Shown here: positions 14,101 through 26,593 of the stretch, one piece after another
Position numbering within the stretch: position 1 is the first letter of the stretch
How the letters are laid out: each line of letters begins with the position of its first letter
From: Phoebastria nigripes
Lineage: Eukaryota; Chordata; Aves; Procellariiformes; Diomedeidae
Reading direction: 5' to 3'
DNA length: 64,000 nucleotides
Assembly: GCA_035582835.1 (NCBI GenBank)
Contig: JAYKAV010001000.1
Span: forward strand, 3,264,856-3,328,855
Program-made: the position numbers and the translations under genes
Notes under the pieces: generated by a model
What the model saw: the letters and a program-made list of their open reading frames with translations, nothing else
Told to the model about the DNA's origin: nothing
Database searches by the model: none

Positions 14101-16793
14101 AGAAAAGAGGACTACACTGTCCATTCACAGCTGGTGGAATACTGCACCCAATAACCACCTTTCCCTGCTCAAGTCTTCAGTATCCTTATTTAACTTCTTC
14201 CACCTTGACCTAGAAAATACATCAGTCATTTGCTATTTTTGTAATGAAATGCTGATCTATGCAAGCCTGTGCTGGCAGCTTTATACAGTACTTTCACTGC
14301 AACATTCTGCTGGCTGCCAATCTCAGAAAACCCCTTGGTGTTGTTGAACAATAAGAGATCACTGACCTTTCCTTCCTCTCCAATGAATGAACTATTTAAA
14401 AGCTAAGGCCACTGCAGAGATAACACAAACTAAGAAACTGATGGCAGGCGTCATCAGTGGAGTGTTATGCTATTGTGATTAGAAGTATATGCCCATTTAT
14501 ATCGCACAAACATCTCAAAGCAAAGAAAAAAGAAATGGCTGTGCAGGTTTGTAAACTTCATCTAAGACAAAAACTTGGTATTTCTATCAAGCCTAGCTTT
14601 GCATTTCTGATGTGGAAACTTCACTATCAGAAAATCTCATAGTTTCCCACAAAAAACTTCGTGCAACTTCTTGTTGCTTCTTCATATATTTTAAAAGACT
14701 TTTCAGTAACTGCAGGAGGAAATCTATACAGTGTCTTCCATTTTAGGAATTTGGATTATTCAGCATTTGTATTAACAAATTATTTATTTTTTTCTTCCTA
14801 CTTGTACCAATCTCATTTACTTCTTCTGGCTTCAAATTTCTTTTTTTCTTCTTTTTTGGTGTCAATAACCCCATGGCAAAACCTAAAAATCTTCAGTGAT
14901 TATGTTTATGTAGCTCTGTGGAACTTTCCCTAAACAAAATCCCTTGTCTTAGCTCTATAAGCTCCGGTGTCAAAGCATAAAAATTCACTAATCACTCAAA
15001 AAAGAATGTGCTAATTTCAATCACCTCTTCAGACTCCATTCCAATAAATAGATTTTAAGCACATGCCTAAACTAAGTCAGAGAGAGATACATTTCTGAAC
15101 TGCAATTATTTATTTTAATTTCAAGCTTTCTGCTTTGGAAGTGCAAAAAAAGATATTAAAGCTCTATGAGCATTTTATGTTCAGAAACTGATTACACAAG
15201 AGCTAGATTATGAGTGGGATCATATAGTTGCGTAAAGAGACAAAGGTATCAAGCATTCTCTCTCAAACACCTCTGGAAAGGACTTAGCAACTTTGATGCA
15301 TCTTTGATTTACTTGCACAAACGGGCAATGCTCACTCTGTCCCTGCAACTGAGGTATAGCTAGTGATGAGTGTCTCTGCTGGCCAGGCAGACACATCACA
15401 GAAGGAGAACTTTGATGTGAAGTCCCACCCCAAAACCAAAGAAGATCCTAGAAGAAACTGTGACACTTTGTCCCAACTTGTGTCAAAGGTCAGTCTGTCC
15501 TGTTCACCCATTTAAATTATTTATAAAGCCACACAACAGAATATCAAAACAAATCACAATCTGTAATGCACATTTCAGAGGTATTTAGGTTTTTTAATCA
15601 ATAGCCCCAGAGAGGCACACAACTGCTGTTGGCTTTCATTGTAAGCTAGGTGTCAAACCTGTGGGTTTTTTTTCCTCTTTCCATCACTAGTTAGTTATAA
15701 ATCTAGCCTGAAGACCCCAGTACTGTAACAGGGTTCATCCACATAGATTCAGCTGAGGGACATGAACCAACCTGCCAAAGTAAATATTGAATATCTTGGG
15801 ATTTATCAATATAAGTAAAACCCACTTAAAATTTTAATTTCTTTTTGCTTGTGTCATAATTTCTGTTAAAAGTAATCAAAAGAATGTTAAAAGCCAATAC
15901 GGAATACGGTGTTTTGTCCAGAAAGACTGCAGTGATCCTCCCAATTGAAATGCTTTTGTTCCCTGGAACTGACAAACATTTCTCTTAATAGTAAATCAAT
16001 CAGCATCAGAAAGAGCTATTCCAGTGCCTTGCATTGATACAGTTAATAAGTATTTGCATGCATAGGCTGCTTTTTATAAGGACAATAACAACTGCATTTG
16101 TGATCACGAATTCTATGAAAGGAAAGACTCAGCGAGGTCTCAGCAAGACCAAATAGGATTGAGCGGCACCTTAAAGGTCTCATTGTGTAAGCCTCATTGG
16201 ATTTGCTTTCATCATATTATTTAAAAGAGAAGGGATTGCCCAAAGCAAGGGTAATCAAGACCTAAAGAGTGACTGCTTAAGCAAAATGACAGATGAATAC
16301 AGCCACTGTAAAAAAGAGAACACAGCACTAAGGAAAAGTCCATTTAAAATAGGAAAGCAGAGAAAATAGCTTCAAATGCTTTCTTTTTACAATGCTATTA
16401 TTACTAGAGAGATTTCTTGGCTGAAATATGAGTGTCCATTAACCTGAAGTTTGAGATAGTGAGGAAGGAGAATCAAAACTTAGTATTAGGAGAATAGATT
16501 CCATTCCCTGAGCTGGATTTATCTTGTTCTCATGCTCTCTGCAAAATAGGGAAAAGCTACTGTATGGTTAGATGCACAGCATATTAGATATATAGCTTGA
16601 ACCTCTTTCCCAAACACGCATATGGTGGAAATTTTTCCAAGAAAAATATAGAAACTACATATTATATATAGGTGCTTTAAGTGATAGGAAGGATATTTNA
16701 AAAAAAAAAGCAGAATTTAAGATAAACTGGAACAAGTTCCAAGGAGATAAATAGCTACCATAATGTAAAAGGTGGTTGTTTTGCATCAGGGGA
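11173..16793. other. AT-rich intergenic DNA, no gene seen
   Basis: No recognisable exon or transposon. Frames up to 90 codons (for example near 14661-14933) lack domains and sit in T-rich sequence. The segment around 12110-12260 is denser in non-repetitive, mixed-composition sequence with TAATTA-type motifs and could be a conserved non-coding element. I cannot test this without other genomes. An ambiguous base lies at 16699. Confidence 0.45.
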
Positions 16794-16832
16794 AGAGGGG
16801 AGGTGGAGGGGAGGTGAGAGAGAGAGAGATGG
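16794..16832. repeat. short GA/GGA-rich simple repeat
   Basis: Purine-only run built from GGGGAGGTG and GA dinucleotides, about 39 bp. It directly abuts the possible LTR that follows. Confidence 0.75.
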
Positions 16833-17282
16833 TGCAGGCTTCTTCCTGTATCTCAGGAAGAAAGAACCCACAACAAATGGCTTAATAAAATAGTTGTTTT
16901 AATAAGATAGAATGAAAAGAGGAATATAGATAGTAAATCTTGCGAGATGCTGGAAACCCCATGTTTGTACAGCATCAGACAGACCCTGGATAGATTTTGT
17001 CACGGCACACTGCGCAAAACCCATCCGCGAAGAGAAGCTCCTCCATTTGGCTCATCCAAGCTGTTATATGATTTTCGTACAAGAAAACAATTCTATTCAT
17101 CATTTCTACTGTCAAACAAAAAGGAAGTTCACATAAGAACCTCTTGCTACACTTTTAGATAAAGATGAGGCACACAGGTAACGTAATTGCCAGTACCAAG
17201 TGGGAGCTGCCTGCAGGCTCCTCTGTCAAAATGAGCTGGCTGAGGTTATCCTGTGACCAAGGAAATTGTGCAGCCCAAGACA
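16833..17282 (-). mobile_element. possible degraded solo LTR, unclassified
   Basis: This stretch has clearly more CpG (for example at 16978-17035, plus single sites at 17074 and 17181) than its surroundings, which suggests younger inserted DNA. Read on the minus strand it starts with TG and ends with CA. It also has a TATA-like ATCATATAAC near 17070 and an ATTAAA poly(A)-like signal near 16900 placed towards the end, as in an LTR. I found no target-site duplication at these ends and cannot name a family, so the boundaries and even the class are tentative. Confidence 0.3.
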
Positions 17283-18375
17283 GGCCTGAAGGCTAAGCTG
17301 TTCCCACAGCACAGCACAGCTCAGGTTTGGGCCTGCTCAGGTTAACTGTTTTGTGGATCACTAACTCATGTACAATGGTCTCCCAGTCAGGATCACTACA
17401 GTGTTGTAGGAAAAATGAAGAGTTTTATTCTGCTGAAATGATATTTTTCATGGAAAATNCTAATGGAAATAACCAATCTAATTTAATGGGGGATTTTGAC
17501 AAGGTTTTTAGAGGGAAAGGGCCAGACCCCATTTTGTTATAAGAAATGTTCAGTAAAGGATAAAAAAAAAAAGTGTTTATCTAACCACAGGTTTCCTGAA
17601 TCACAATCATCAATTCCAATCTGTTGTGGCAGACTACTAAACAATTAATATTTTCAGTGAAGAAGTAACAGTAATTTCTGAAATATTCTTGCTTTAAAAA
17701 AAAAAAANCAAAAAAAAAACCCAAAAAAACAAATTATACTTTTTTCAGGTGAGAGAATAAAACTGTAATCTTTAAAAAATGCTTTGATTATTTATCCTAC
17801 ATAAAAGAAAAAATGTTATTTAGTATCTCTAAATTTGTTTCCCAAATATATCCTTATGATAAGGACAAATGCTGAAAAAAAAAATCTGCTGACATTCTTT
17901 CACATTTGACTTCTTTGTGGTCACTTTTAAGAGGACCTGAAGCAAACAATTCCCAAAAAAAGAATGTTGTCAATTCACTTGCCAAATAATCAATGAAAGC
18001 AAATTTTGGATTAAAAATTGGGAGGTTTTGCATGAGAAATGGATTCTTAATATGATTCCCACCCTAGAAAGTGAAAAGAAAATAACATGTGACCTCTGCA
18101 TCCCATCAAAACAACCTGAAATTAAAAATAAGAATATTGAGAAACAGAGCAAAACTCACATGTAGCTTTATGCTGAAATAAAGAAAAAAAAATACATTCA
18201 AAAGAACATTTGGATATATTGATTTGATAATGCACAATGCAAAGAGAAAAGGATTACATCAGATAAAGAGTTGACTACTGAAACAAGTTGATCCAGCTCC
18301 ACATGCAGCTGTAATTAAAATCAATTACTTGTAAGATGCTGTCTTAAATGTGATTCTGAGTACCAAGCATTACAA
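17283..18375. other. intergenic DNA with short A-runs, no gene seen
   Basis: Unique AT-rich sequence with an A-rich simple tract at about 17694-17730 interrupted by an ambiguous base at 17708. A second ambiguous base lies at 17459. No coding signal. Confidence 0.45.
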
Positions 18376-18794
18376 TAGAGAAGGTCAGGGAAGGTTAGAG
18401 AAAGTCAGGGATGGGAAGGTCAGGGATGGGAAGGGAATTTCAAGAAAGGGAATTTCAGGGAAGGGAAGGGAAGAGAAGAGAAGGGATTTCAGAGAAGAGA
18501 TGAGATGAGATTAGAGAAGAGGAGGTCAGTGAAGAGGAGTCAGAGAAGAGATGGTCAGAGAAGGGATGGTCAGAGAGAAGAAAAGTTCAGAGAGGACAAG
18601 CTGAAAGTATAGAAGAGAATGTCAGAGAAGAGAAGGTCTAAGTAGAGAAGATGGGAGAAGAGAAGGTCAGAGAAGAGATGATAAGAGAAGACAGGATGAG
18701 AGAAGATGGTAGAAGAGAAGGTCAGAAAAAAGAAGGTGACAGAGGAGGAGACAGGAGAAGGGAGGGCATGGGAGGGGAAGGCAGGGCAGAGCGG
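18376..18794. repeat. purine-rich minisatellite, unit about 15 bp
   Basis: About 420 bp in which the plus strand is nearly all A and G, with regularly spaced TC. The repeating theme is GGTCAGAGAAGAGA with variants such as GTCAGGGATGGGAAG. The units drift from GGGA-rich at the left to AGAAGAGAA in the middle and GGAGGGG at the right, so the array is degenerate. Strong purine/pyrimidine strand asymmetry of this kind can form triplex DNA. Open frames of 65-76 codons across it are composition artefacts. Confidence 0.92.
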
Positions 18795-20334
18795 GTTCAC
18801 CTACAAATTATGCTCTTAGGTAATGCCTTACCTCTTAGTGATGAATAAAAACACCATTAAAAATCTTTGGGTTTTGTGTTAGGAAGAACTACACATTCTT
18901 ATATACACTAGTCTCCTTTTTCCATTGTCCATATTTTCAGTCAGTACAAAGCAAACCTAAAAAGTAAGAAATTCATGTACTCTAGCCATCAGGGGCTGTA
19001 CATTTATATTCTGGTATATGTATTACAGCTAGTTCTAGACTTCGATCTAGTGCATGTACCCTCATTCAGATGGAGGGCTACTGTTGTTTGAAAGCTTTCT
19101 ATCTCACAGTAGATACAGAAATGTAAAATATTAATATATTGATTCCGCTGCACTCGATGGCAGCAAATTCAAATCTCAGCATGACTGGTGAGGATATTGT
19201 GTAAAATAAAGGCAACGTCTCATCAGCTCCAATGGCATACCTAAGATCCACTATCAAAATGACAATGCATGTCACTTTCAACAAAGATACTCTCATCCCA
19301 AGTTGTTTTGAAGGATATGAATCTGTATTAGAAAAATACCACATAGAAAAATTAATGCATTTAGGTCAAAACGTGTGTTACTGCTATGACCCCAGTACTG
19401 AACTACCATCTGAAGTTTAAACATCATGTTAGTGGTGCCAAATATGCCTATTAGAATGCAGAGAACCTAGTGATAAATACAAAGATGGTATGTAGTAATA
19501 GACATCAGCATAGACCAATAGAATTTTAAAGGGAAAAAATGAATACATCCCTCCAAAACAAATAATGCAACAAGTGTTTGTTGGGTTTTTTAAATTTTCC
19601 TTGTAATTTACACTCACGGAAACCTCTAAAAAAGTGAATAGAAACATTCTCCAAGGTAGCCATCTGCCCCCATTTTCGTATAGAATTATCCATGTCAGAA
19701 TATAACCGTGTCATTTCACAACTACACAAAACACGGCTATAGGCCTTGTTGTCATTTGCACTGTATGTTGCTGCAGTAGTATTGAGGGCTTCAAAAGTGG
19801 ATGAAGAGTAACCCTGAAAGTACTCTTTGGAAGCTTTGTTCAGTCTCTCGTATAGGCATTGGAACTGAACACTGTCTAGCAGCTACCATGTACCTAAATG
19901 AGAGCAATCATATGAGCTGGGTACATCATATGTAGTAGAATACAGAGGGTATAAAGACAGCGTAAAGCCTTCAGCATGGGAACAAGGAACAAAGCATGGG
20001 AGCAACTTATCCTCATGTCTGAAGTCTCTGTAGCACTTCACTGACTACTATGGTCTATCTAGTATGAAAGCTAGTGTTTTAAGGACCCCATTTTGATCCT
20101 AATTTTAAGTCCCATTANACTGCCAGAACTGTAAAAAGTAGTCTTAGTATAATTAACAAGAGACTTTTAAATTTAATTTTGTGCTAGATCAGAAAAAAAT
20201 GGTTATTGCAGCATCACACGCTTATCTAGCTACTGGCTGAATATTGCAACATGTCAAAAAAGGTGCCAAAAGGTAAGCTTCTCTTACAGTCAGAACTAAA
20301 GCATACATATTGAAGAGATAAGCAAACAGGAAGT
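18795..20334. other. intergenic DNA, no gene seen
   Basis: AT-rich unique sequence. An ambiguous base lies at 20118. Nothing recognisable. Confidence 0.45.
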
Positions 20335-21189
20335 TGTGGTAGGTTGGCCCCCGCCAGCAGCCAAGCACCCACACAGCTGCTAGCTCACTCCCCTCCCAGC
20401 AGCAGGATGGGGAGAAAATAGGAAGAACAGAGGATCAAGAAAACTCGTGGGTCAAAATAAAGACAGAGAAATCATTNGCCAGTAACTCTTGCAGGCAAAA
20501 CAGATTCAACTTGGGGAATTTAACTTAATTTACTGCCAGTTAACATAAATATTTAATTATTGATTTGGGTGTTGGGAAACAAAGAAGACAAACATTTACT
20601 TAGGGAAAATACCAGGCTCAACTTGGTTACTTCACTCCAGACACCTCTCCTCCCTCCCTTGTTATTGCTGCAGGTTACATGCAGACCCTTCAGTGAGGCA
20701 ACGGGTAGTGGAGGCAGTTGATGCCAGTCTACAGTGGTTTCTCTCTGCCAGTCCTTGTTTCTCATTCATTTCCTATGCTCCGCATGGGTCCTCCACAGGA
20801 TGCAGTCCCTTCAGTGATGAACCTGCTCCGGCATCTGCTTATCCACAGGCCACAGTCCCTTTGGGGCCATACCTGCTCCAGCGTGGGCTCATCCATAAGC
20901 CACAGTCCCTTTGGGGGTGTGCATGCTCCACCATCGAGCAACTGCTCCTCTGATCTTGTTTTTCCCTCTGTTCCCTCCTTCCATGCATTCTTCTGTCCTT
21001 TCTTAAACATGTTTCCACAGTGGCACCACAAACTCCTCTGAATGGCTTGGCTTTGGCAAGTGCTGGGTCTATTGCCAAGCTGGCTGGGAACACCTGTGTC
21101 TGGCAGAGGGCAGCCCCTGAACTCTTTCCACAGAGGCCACCACTGCAGCCGCCTCTGCTACTAGAACCTTGTCATTTACACCCAATACA
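20335..21189 (-). mobile_element. avian ERVL-type solo LTR, minus strand, degraded
   Basis: The ends are TG (20335) and CA (21189). The flanking five bases are GAAGT on the left and GAAAT on the right, a plausible target duplication with one mismatch. At the low-coordinate end, the CTCGTGGGTCAAAATAAAG segment and the AGGATGGGGAGAAAATA segment are the reverse complement of the R-U5 part of the LTR at 36394-36988. The two therefore share a 3' end, and this one points left. The rest resembles a common bird LTR type with a C-rich tandem region (CTGCTCCAGCGTGGG...) in U3. It is about 855 bp. No internal retroviral genes flank it, so it is a solo LTR. The ambiguous base at 20477 is inside it. Confidence 0.85.
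20776..20935 (-). repeat. tandem 48-50-bp units inside the LTR
   Basis: The motif TGCTCC recurs at 20776, 20824, 20874 and 20924, that is at spacings of 48, 50 and 50 bp. Each is followed by a TCC(A)CAGG- or ATAAGCCACAGTCCCTT-like block. This is the variable minisatellite that this bird LTR type carries in U3. The copies are diverged but in register. Confidence 0.8.
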
Positions 21190-23589
21190 GAAATTAGTGA
21201 TTATTAGCCTGCTACTGATCTGTAAAGATCTAGAGAAAATGAGGACTTATCAGGAGGCTTTCCTCTTAACAGAAAGAGAGAACATGTTTGCAAAATCAAA
21301 AGGGGATTTCTGAACCCATTGGTTATGAATAGCAAATGAAAAATAAAAGGAAAGACAATAAAACTTTAAGTCTTTTTCTCCAGTTCATGCCACTAATGTC
21401 CATCCAGGTGGGTTTTTTTCAGAACTTGAAATAGTATGAAAAGGGGAGAGAAGTTTTTAAAAAGAAAAAGAATAGCAGGTAGTCCTGAGGTTAATTTCAT
21501 TAACATAAAAAGGCTATCTCATTCACAATCTGCTTTTTGTTCTTTCCTGTTTATTAAATCAATGCAGTTGTAATTCCATTTAAAAATGATATTTAAATGT
21601 ATTTGACTATGTCAAGGAAAGAAAGAAGGCTTTGGAGGGCTCCCTTCAAAACTCCTTTAATAAAAATGGACTTCTTAAAATCATTTGGGGTGTTTATAAG
21701 ACTGTTGGCCTTCTTTCTTTTCTATTTTTCTCTGCAACTCATGGATCACTAATGATGGCATTTTCACCAAGCAGCAGTGACATGCTAAATTAGACTATAT
21801 CCTTTTGGCAATTTAACAATGAGCATTAACTATTAAACTTTAAAACCAAACAATATCATTGATACAAAACTAGGAGTTTTTCAAAGGAAGATAATTAGAA
21901 GAAGAACAAAGAATCTTTAATGCTAAATTTTTTAATAAAATGGATGCAAAGTTAAACATGTAAAACATGACAGACGAAGAAGCCAAAAAGACATACAATT
22001 TAGTAAAGTATAAAATGCAAATTGTTCATTCCTATTTATCACTACAACAGGGAAATGTCAAGGAGTTTTAATGCTTAATGAGCCCATCAAGCTTAGAATG
22101 CACCAATTATAACATTTTAGCTAATTGGCTACAACATTTTTGTCTTCAAAGTCCANCCTCTGTGGCCCCTTCCTCCTCTTCTTCCCCTCCAAAATGGCAG
22201 TGCAAAAACTCTGAGCATCTTGCCTGGACTATATTACACCTTTTACAGTGCATGGGGTAGTTTGTGCGTTATTTTTGAAGGTAGTTCAGACAATATTTCA
22301 GAAAGGATTTTTTTGCTTTTGGCATGGCTGACATTTGTTTTCATAGATAACAACATAGTTAGTATAAGCAATGGTGGAACAATAATCGGTTCAACTTCGT
22401 GAGGATGTTGCTTCACCTTTTATACAACCCCACATTAGACAAAAAAAGCTTTGCTAAGCTGTCCATATCAGACATATAGTATTGATATCAGATTTATAGT
22501 ACAGAAAAATAAATTACTGGCATTATATTACCAATATTCTTAGGGATCTTTAATCTCAATGTAAAGTCTACTCTTGGGAGTATGAGGTAGGATTAAGCAT
22601 TTCTGACTTGCTTAAGCCAGGAGTTATTTCAGTCAGCTATGTGTAGCTTTGGTACACATACCCCACATGACCTTGTGCTAGAAACAAGAACATAGGGGTA
22701 CAGGGACACAAACCTTTTTTCACTGTGACTCCAGAATGAGTGTTTGCCATAGAATATATAGTCTATAATATATGCTAACTGATGAAGAACATGAAGTACC
22801 ACAGAGACTTTCTGCTTTTCTTTTTTATGTAGTTATAGTTTAAATGCAATGTGAATGCACCATTATCTTTCCAAGTTTTACATCATCCATTGAAGCCTGC
22901 TTTACGTAACATTTTAAAAACATATCCACAGATGACTGTGAGGTTTCTTTGGAGGCATCTGAAATTGGTATGTTTCTTTTGGAAGCTACCAAAGTAGGTC
23001 ATGTAGAAGAACATCTAGCCTAGGCGTAATTTGCCAGGCAATAGCTAATACAGGCTGATAGATTGTGATATCCAGAAAAGTCAGATAAATCAGACATAGG
23101 TAAATTTCAAAGCTGTACAGGATGATTTTGAAGGTATTTGATCCACAGGAGACTTCATACAGAAAAACAAGGATGGGAGCCCAATTGCTAGTAAAAGAAA
23201 CCATAGGCATGTCTTTCTAGATCATTAGGTTTTTAAGATCAGGAAATCGGACAGCAATCTGTGTTCAAATCTTGAATCTGCAAGATTTAGATTAAACCAG
23301 ATAAGCACACAGCTAGTTACTGCTTTTCTGGCTCTATTTTTTTCTCACGGATATTAAATAACTATTCTAGAACTTCATGTTAAGATTATCTAGTTAATTT
23401 AACATCTCTCTTTGGAAGCAAAGTATTTCCTAAGTAAAACAGAGGCAGTCCTCACCTAATGGGTGTCACACCATTCCATTTGTGGACACTGTAGGTTTGG
23501 TTGTGGTTTTTCTATTCAGTTCTGGAACAACTACTGTTGGAAAACAAATGGTTTCCATACAGTAGTCAGATGAAAAAACAGTTCTTTTA
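21190..23589. other. AT-rich intergenic DNA, no gene seen
   Basis: No recognisable exons, RNAs or transposons. An ambiguous base lies at 22156. Short T- and C-rich frames are chance. Confidence 0.45.
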
Positions 23590-23710
23590 GAAATGCACTT
23601 AAGCATGCGCATAAACCCCATTAAAGTCAAGGGACTCATACTATACTTAAACACTTTCTTATATATTCATGTATTTAAGCATATATGCATGTGATTTTCT
23701 GGATCAAGAA
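23590..23710. repeat. degenerate sauropsid stem-loop repeat (CTTAAGCATG type)
   Basis: The order of short blocks is GCACTTAAGCATG, then CCCATTAAAGTCAAGGGACT, then ACTTAAACACTTT, then TTAAGCATATATGCATG, then GGATCAAG. This follows the layout of an old stem-loop repeat I recognise from turtle and bird genomes, where CCATTGAAGTCAATGGG is the hairpin centre and TTAAGCATGTG occurs in both arms. Divergence is high, so this is an old copy. Confidence 0.55.
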
Positions 23711-26593
23711 ATGTAAATTGGATTTGTAACTTGAGTTTCTTTAAAACAAATGTAATGTAACTTAAGAAAATCCCTGTCCTTGTATAAACCATGCATTGGA
23801 TTCTCTGCAGAGATAGAGTTCTCGCACCAAACAAGAATCTCTTTTTGGTTCCATCAGTTTTCTTTGAATTATCTTCCTGACAGTAGATGTGTCAGATGGC
23901 AATGCTTATTTTGACTGAAGATTATCCATTCAGCACAAGCTTAAATTAAGACACTAGGGAACATTTCATCTCCTCCCTCTAAATAATGCTGCCCCTTTAA
24001 ATCCCAGTAAATATGTTTTATTTGTATTAGACCTCAAAGATTAAAAATATCCTAACAAAAAAAAACNTGCTGAGTGATTGATACATATTACCATTGTTAA
24101 GAGGCAGCTGACACCAGCTGGCCTCATGCTTCATCCAACTTGCCCATTAAACCTTGCCTCACTGCTCTGAATGGGTTTATATAACAGGGTCTCTGGCAAA
24201 ACCTTGGAATGCTGTCAAGCCACACAGTCATAACTATTCAATATAGTGTGCATAATTGTATCAGCAGGGAGACAAAAGATTATTATTATCACTGAACAAC
24301 TAAAAGGTACAGAGCTTTACTGAGTAACATTAGCTCTTGAATGTTATATAGTAACAGTGTCTTTCAGATCATCCTGTTTGGGAAACGTTGATCCTTTCAT
24401 CTCCACAGCTGCTAAGCTTTACTAGGTTGCAGAATGACAAGTGTTAAAAAAAAATTAAAAATAAATAAATAGAAGTTGGAGAGAAAAAGGGGCAGGAGGG
24501 GAACAAAACTGCGAAATATGTGCAGTTGATTAAGTGGCTGAAACCACCACTTTTGTGTTATGTATTGATTCTCACACTTTTTTTTTTTATTTACTTGATT
24601 GATGACAATGGTGTTTCATGTCAGCTCAAGCCACAATAATATTTTACAACCATGTTTGTGAGAGCTGAACTAAATGAGAACAATTGGATCAGAAGGCCCT
24701 CAGTCACATTTCTTTGATTTAGTGAAGCAGGAGCCTATCTTTATTGTGCTGTTGCTAAAACCATCAGTAATTAAAGCTGAGTGCTTAAATCTTTGAAGTT
24801 CATCAAACAACATGCCCAACATGCTTGTTTATTGCTAGAGATGTGCTAAACCTTGAAGTCAGCCAACCCAGCAAAAGCAGTCCTCCAAAGATTTGACAAA
24901 CCACAGGAAGTATTTGTTTGTTAGAATAATTTTAGGGACAAAATATGCCCATTTTCTTTAAAATACTATTCAGCAAACAGCTCCAAAATTGTTTAAGAAA
25001 TGCAGAAACAATATGGGGTTTGGCGATGCTTCCCATGCTAATCTTCTGCAAAAATGGAAAAGTATTACATTCAGAAAGTAACACCAATTAAAAGAACAAT
25101 GAGGTTCTGATTAGAAAAAAAAACAAAAAATATTAGTATACTTGTAGGTTCATTCCCATTCAGCAACAATTTTGAGGAATTTGCTTAAGTTTGAAAAGGA
25201 CCTTAAGAATATACTTAAAATAAAGCATGTGCTCAAAAGATTCATTGAACCAGGGTTCAAAATATGGCTTTTAGAAGACAGTCCAGCACATTTCAAAGTT
25301 TGACTTTAATAGCTTCATTAACAAAGAGGTGATGAGCTGTGGTATTATTCTATTGTTAGTTCTAATAATAATGTTTTCCCTTAGAAAGCCATGGCTGCTA
25401 TCCCTTTCAAACTGTATAAAAAAATATTAACTCCTTGAGTTCTCTCCCTTTACCTGAACCAATCTTCAGGACCTAGCCTCTCTTTAACATTGACTTGAAT
25501 TGTAAAAAATTTCACCTATGTTTGAAAAATATGCTACTTTTAAGGTCTCTGTAACGCACCAGTACCTGTCACTATAAGGGATCTTGTGATTTAATATTTT
25601 TATATATGTAAATTAGATTATTTAAATAACAAACAGTGACGCAAAGGTGAAAAAACATCTTTTGTCAGGCAAGAAAAGTCCCTGTTTGGAGAAAAAAATA
25701 TACCTAGGAACTAAACTTGTCCGATGGAGAAGTTCCTATTGACATCTTACTTCCAAGAGGTCAGACTAAATTTCAAGTCTGATTTTTTTCCTTACTCCAA
25801 CAAGAACAGCTTGTAGCACAAAACTTAAAGCTCAGCAAAAAGCAAGGTTTCTTTCGGCTTTTGCACCTTTCCTGTGCTACAATGAACTTTTAGTTCACTG
25901 TATTTTGGTCAGCATTAGTGGTTTTCAAAGGACACTAACCAGAGAAACTAGTCTGTTCAGCTGTAAGCTTGACATTTACATCATATGTCTCAGTGGTATA
26001 GGATACTCCCATCCCTTGGTGGTCATGAGCTACACGAGAATCAGGTCTTAAGATCTACTGCAAGAATAGCTAAGATCACGTTAACAGAGAAATGAATAGC
26101 AATTACCTCCAACTGTTTGCTCATACTTTTTCAAAACTATCTAGGATCCAGTTGAATCTCAGAATTCTGGATTCTTACCAAATTTTAACATTTGACTTTT
26201 TTTCCCTGCCAATTTTTTCTTGCTTCTCATGAAAGTACATTTTTGCTTTTTGAAAAAAGTGTCGGTTTCACAATTTTGTATATGTTTACAAAATACCTAT
26301 TTTAAATAAATGTCAGTAATATAATGCCTGAATAATGAGTAATATAGACATTTTATTTTNATGTGTTTACAAGTGTTAAAATGATTTCATTTATTTTATT
26401 TGTAATCAGCTATTATATTGTCATCTTACGATGTAGCAGTAAGGACATACATTAGCTATTATAAATAACATAAAATTATGAAAGTATAAAGCATAAAAAA
26501 GAAAATATTAATAGAAAAATAAATTTTCTTAAAATAAATATTGAATTTTCTGAAACTACTAAAATATTTTCTTTTCTTCAGGAATTTCCAAAA
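23711..26593. other. intergenic DNA, possible conserved non-coding elements
   Basis: No gene. Around 24090-24260 and 24490-24900 the sequence is free of recognisable repeats and dense in developmental-factor motifs. These include paired CAGCTG E-boxes near 24106 and 24116, a Hox/PBX-like TGATTGAT at 24596-24603 followed at once by SOX-like ACAATGG at 24605-24611, and an AACCACA RUNX-like site near 24900. Motif density alone is weak evidence. Ambiguous bases lie at 24066 and 26360. Confidence 0.35.

Noticed and set aside
20693..21313. Overlapping frames of 84-107 codons on both strands
   Set aside because: They fall within the minus-strand ERVL-type LTR, which is non-coding. The apparent internal repetition comes from its 48-50-bp tandem units.
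25033..25047. 15-base match to the reverse complement of U6 snRNA (CCATGCTAATCTTCT)
   Set aside because: The flanking bases do not continue the U6 sequence on either side and there is no U6-type promoter or T-run terminator. Probably chance or a very decayed fragment.
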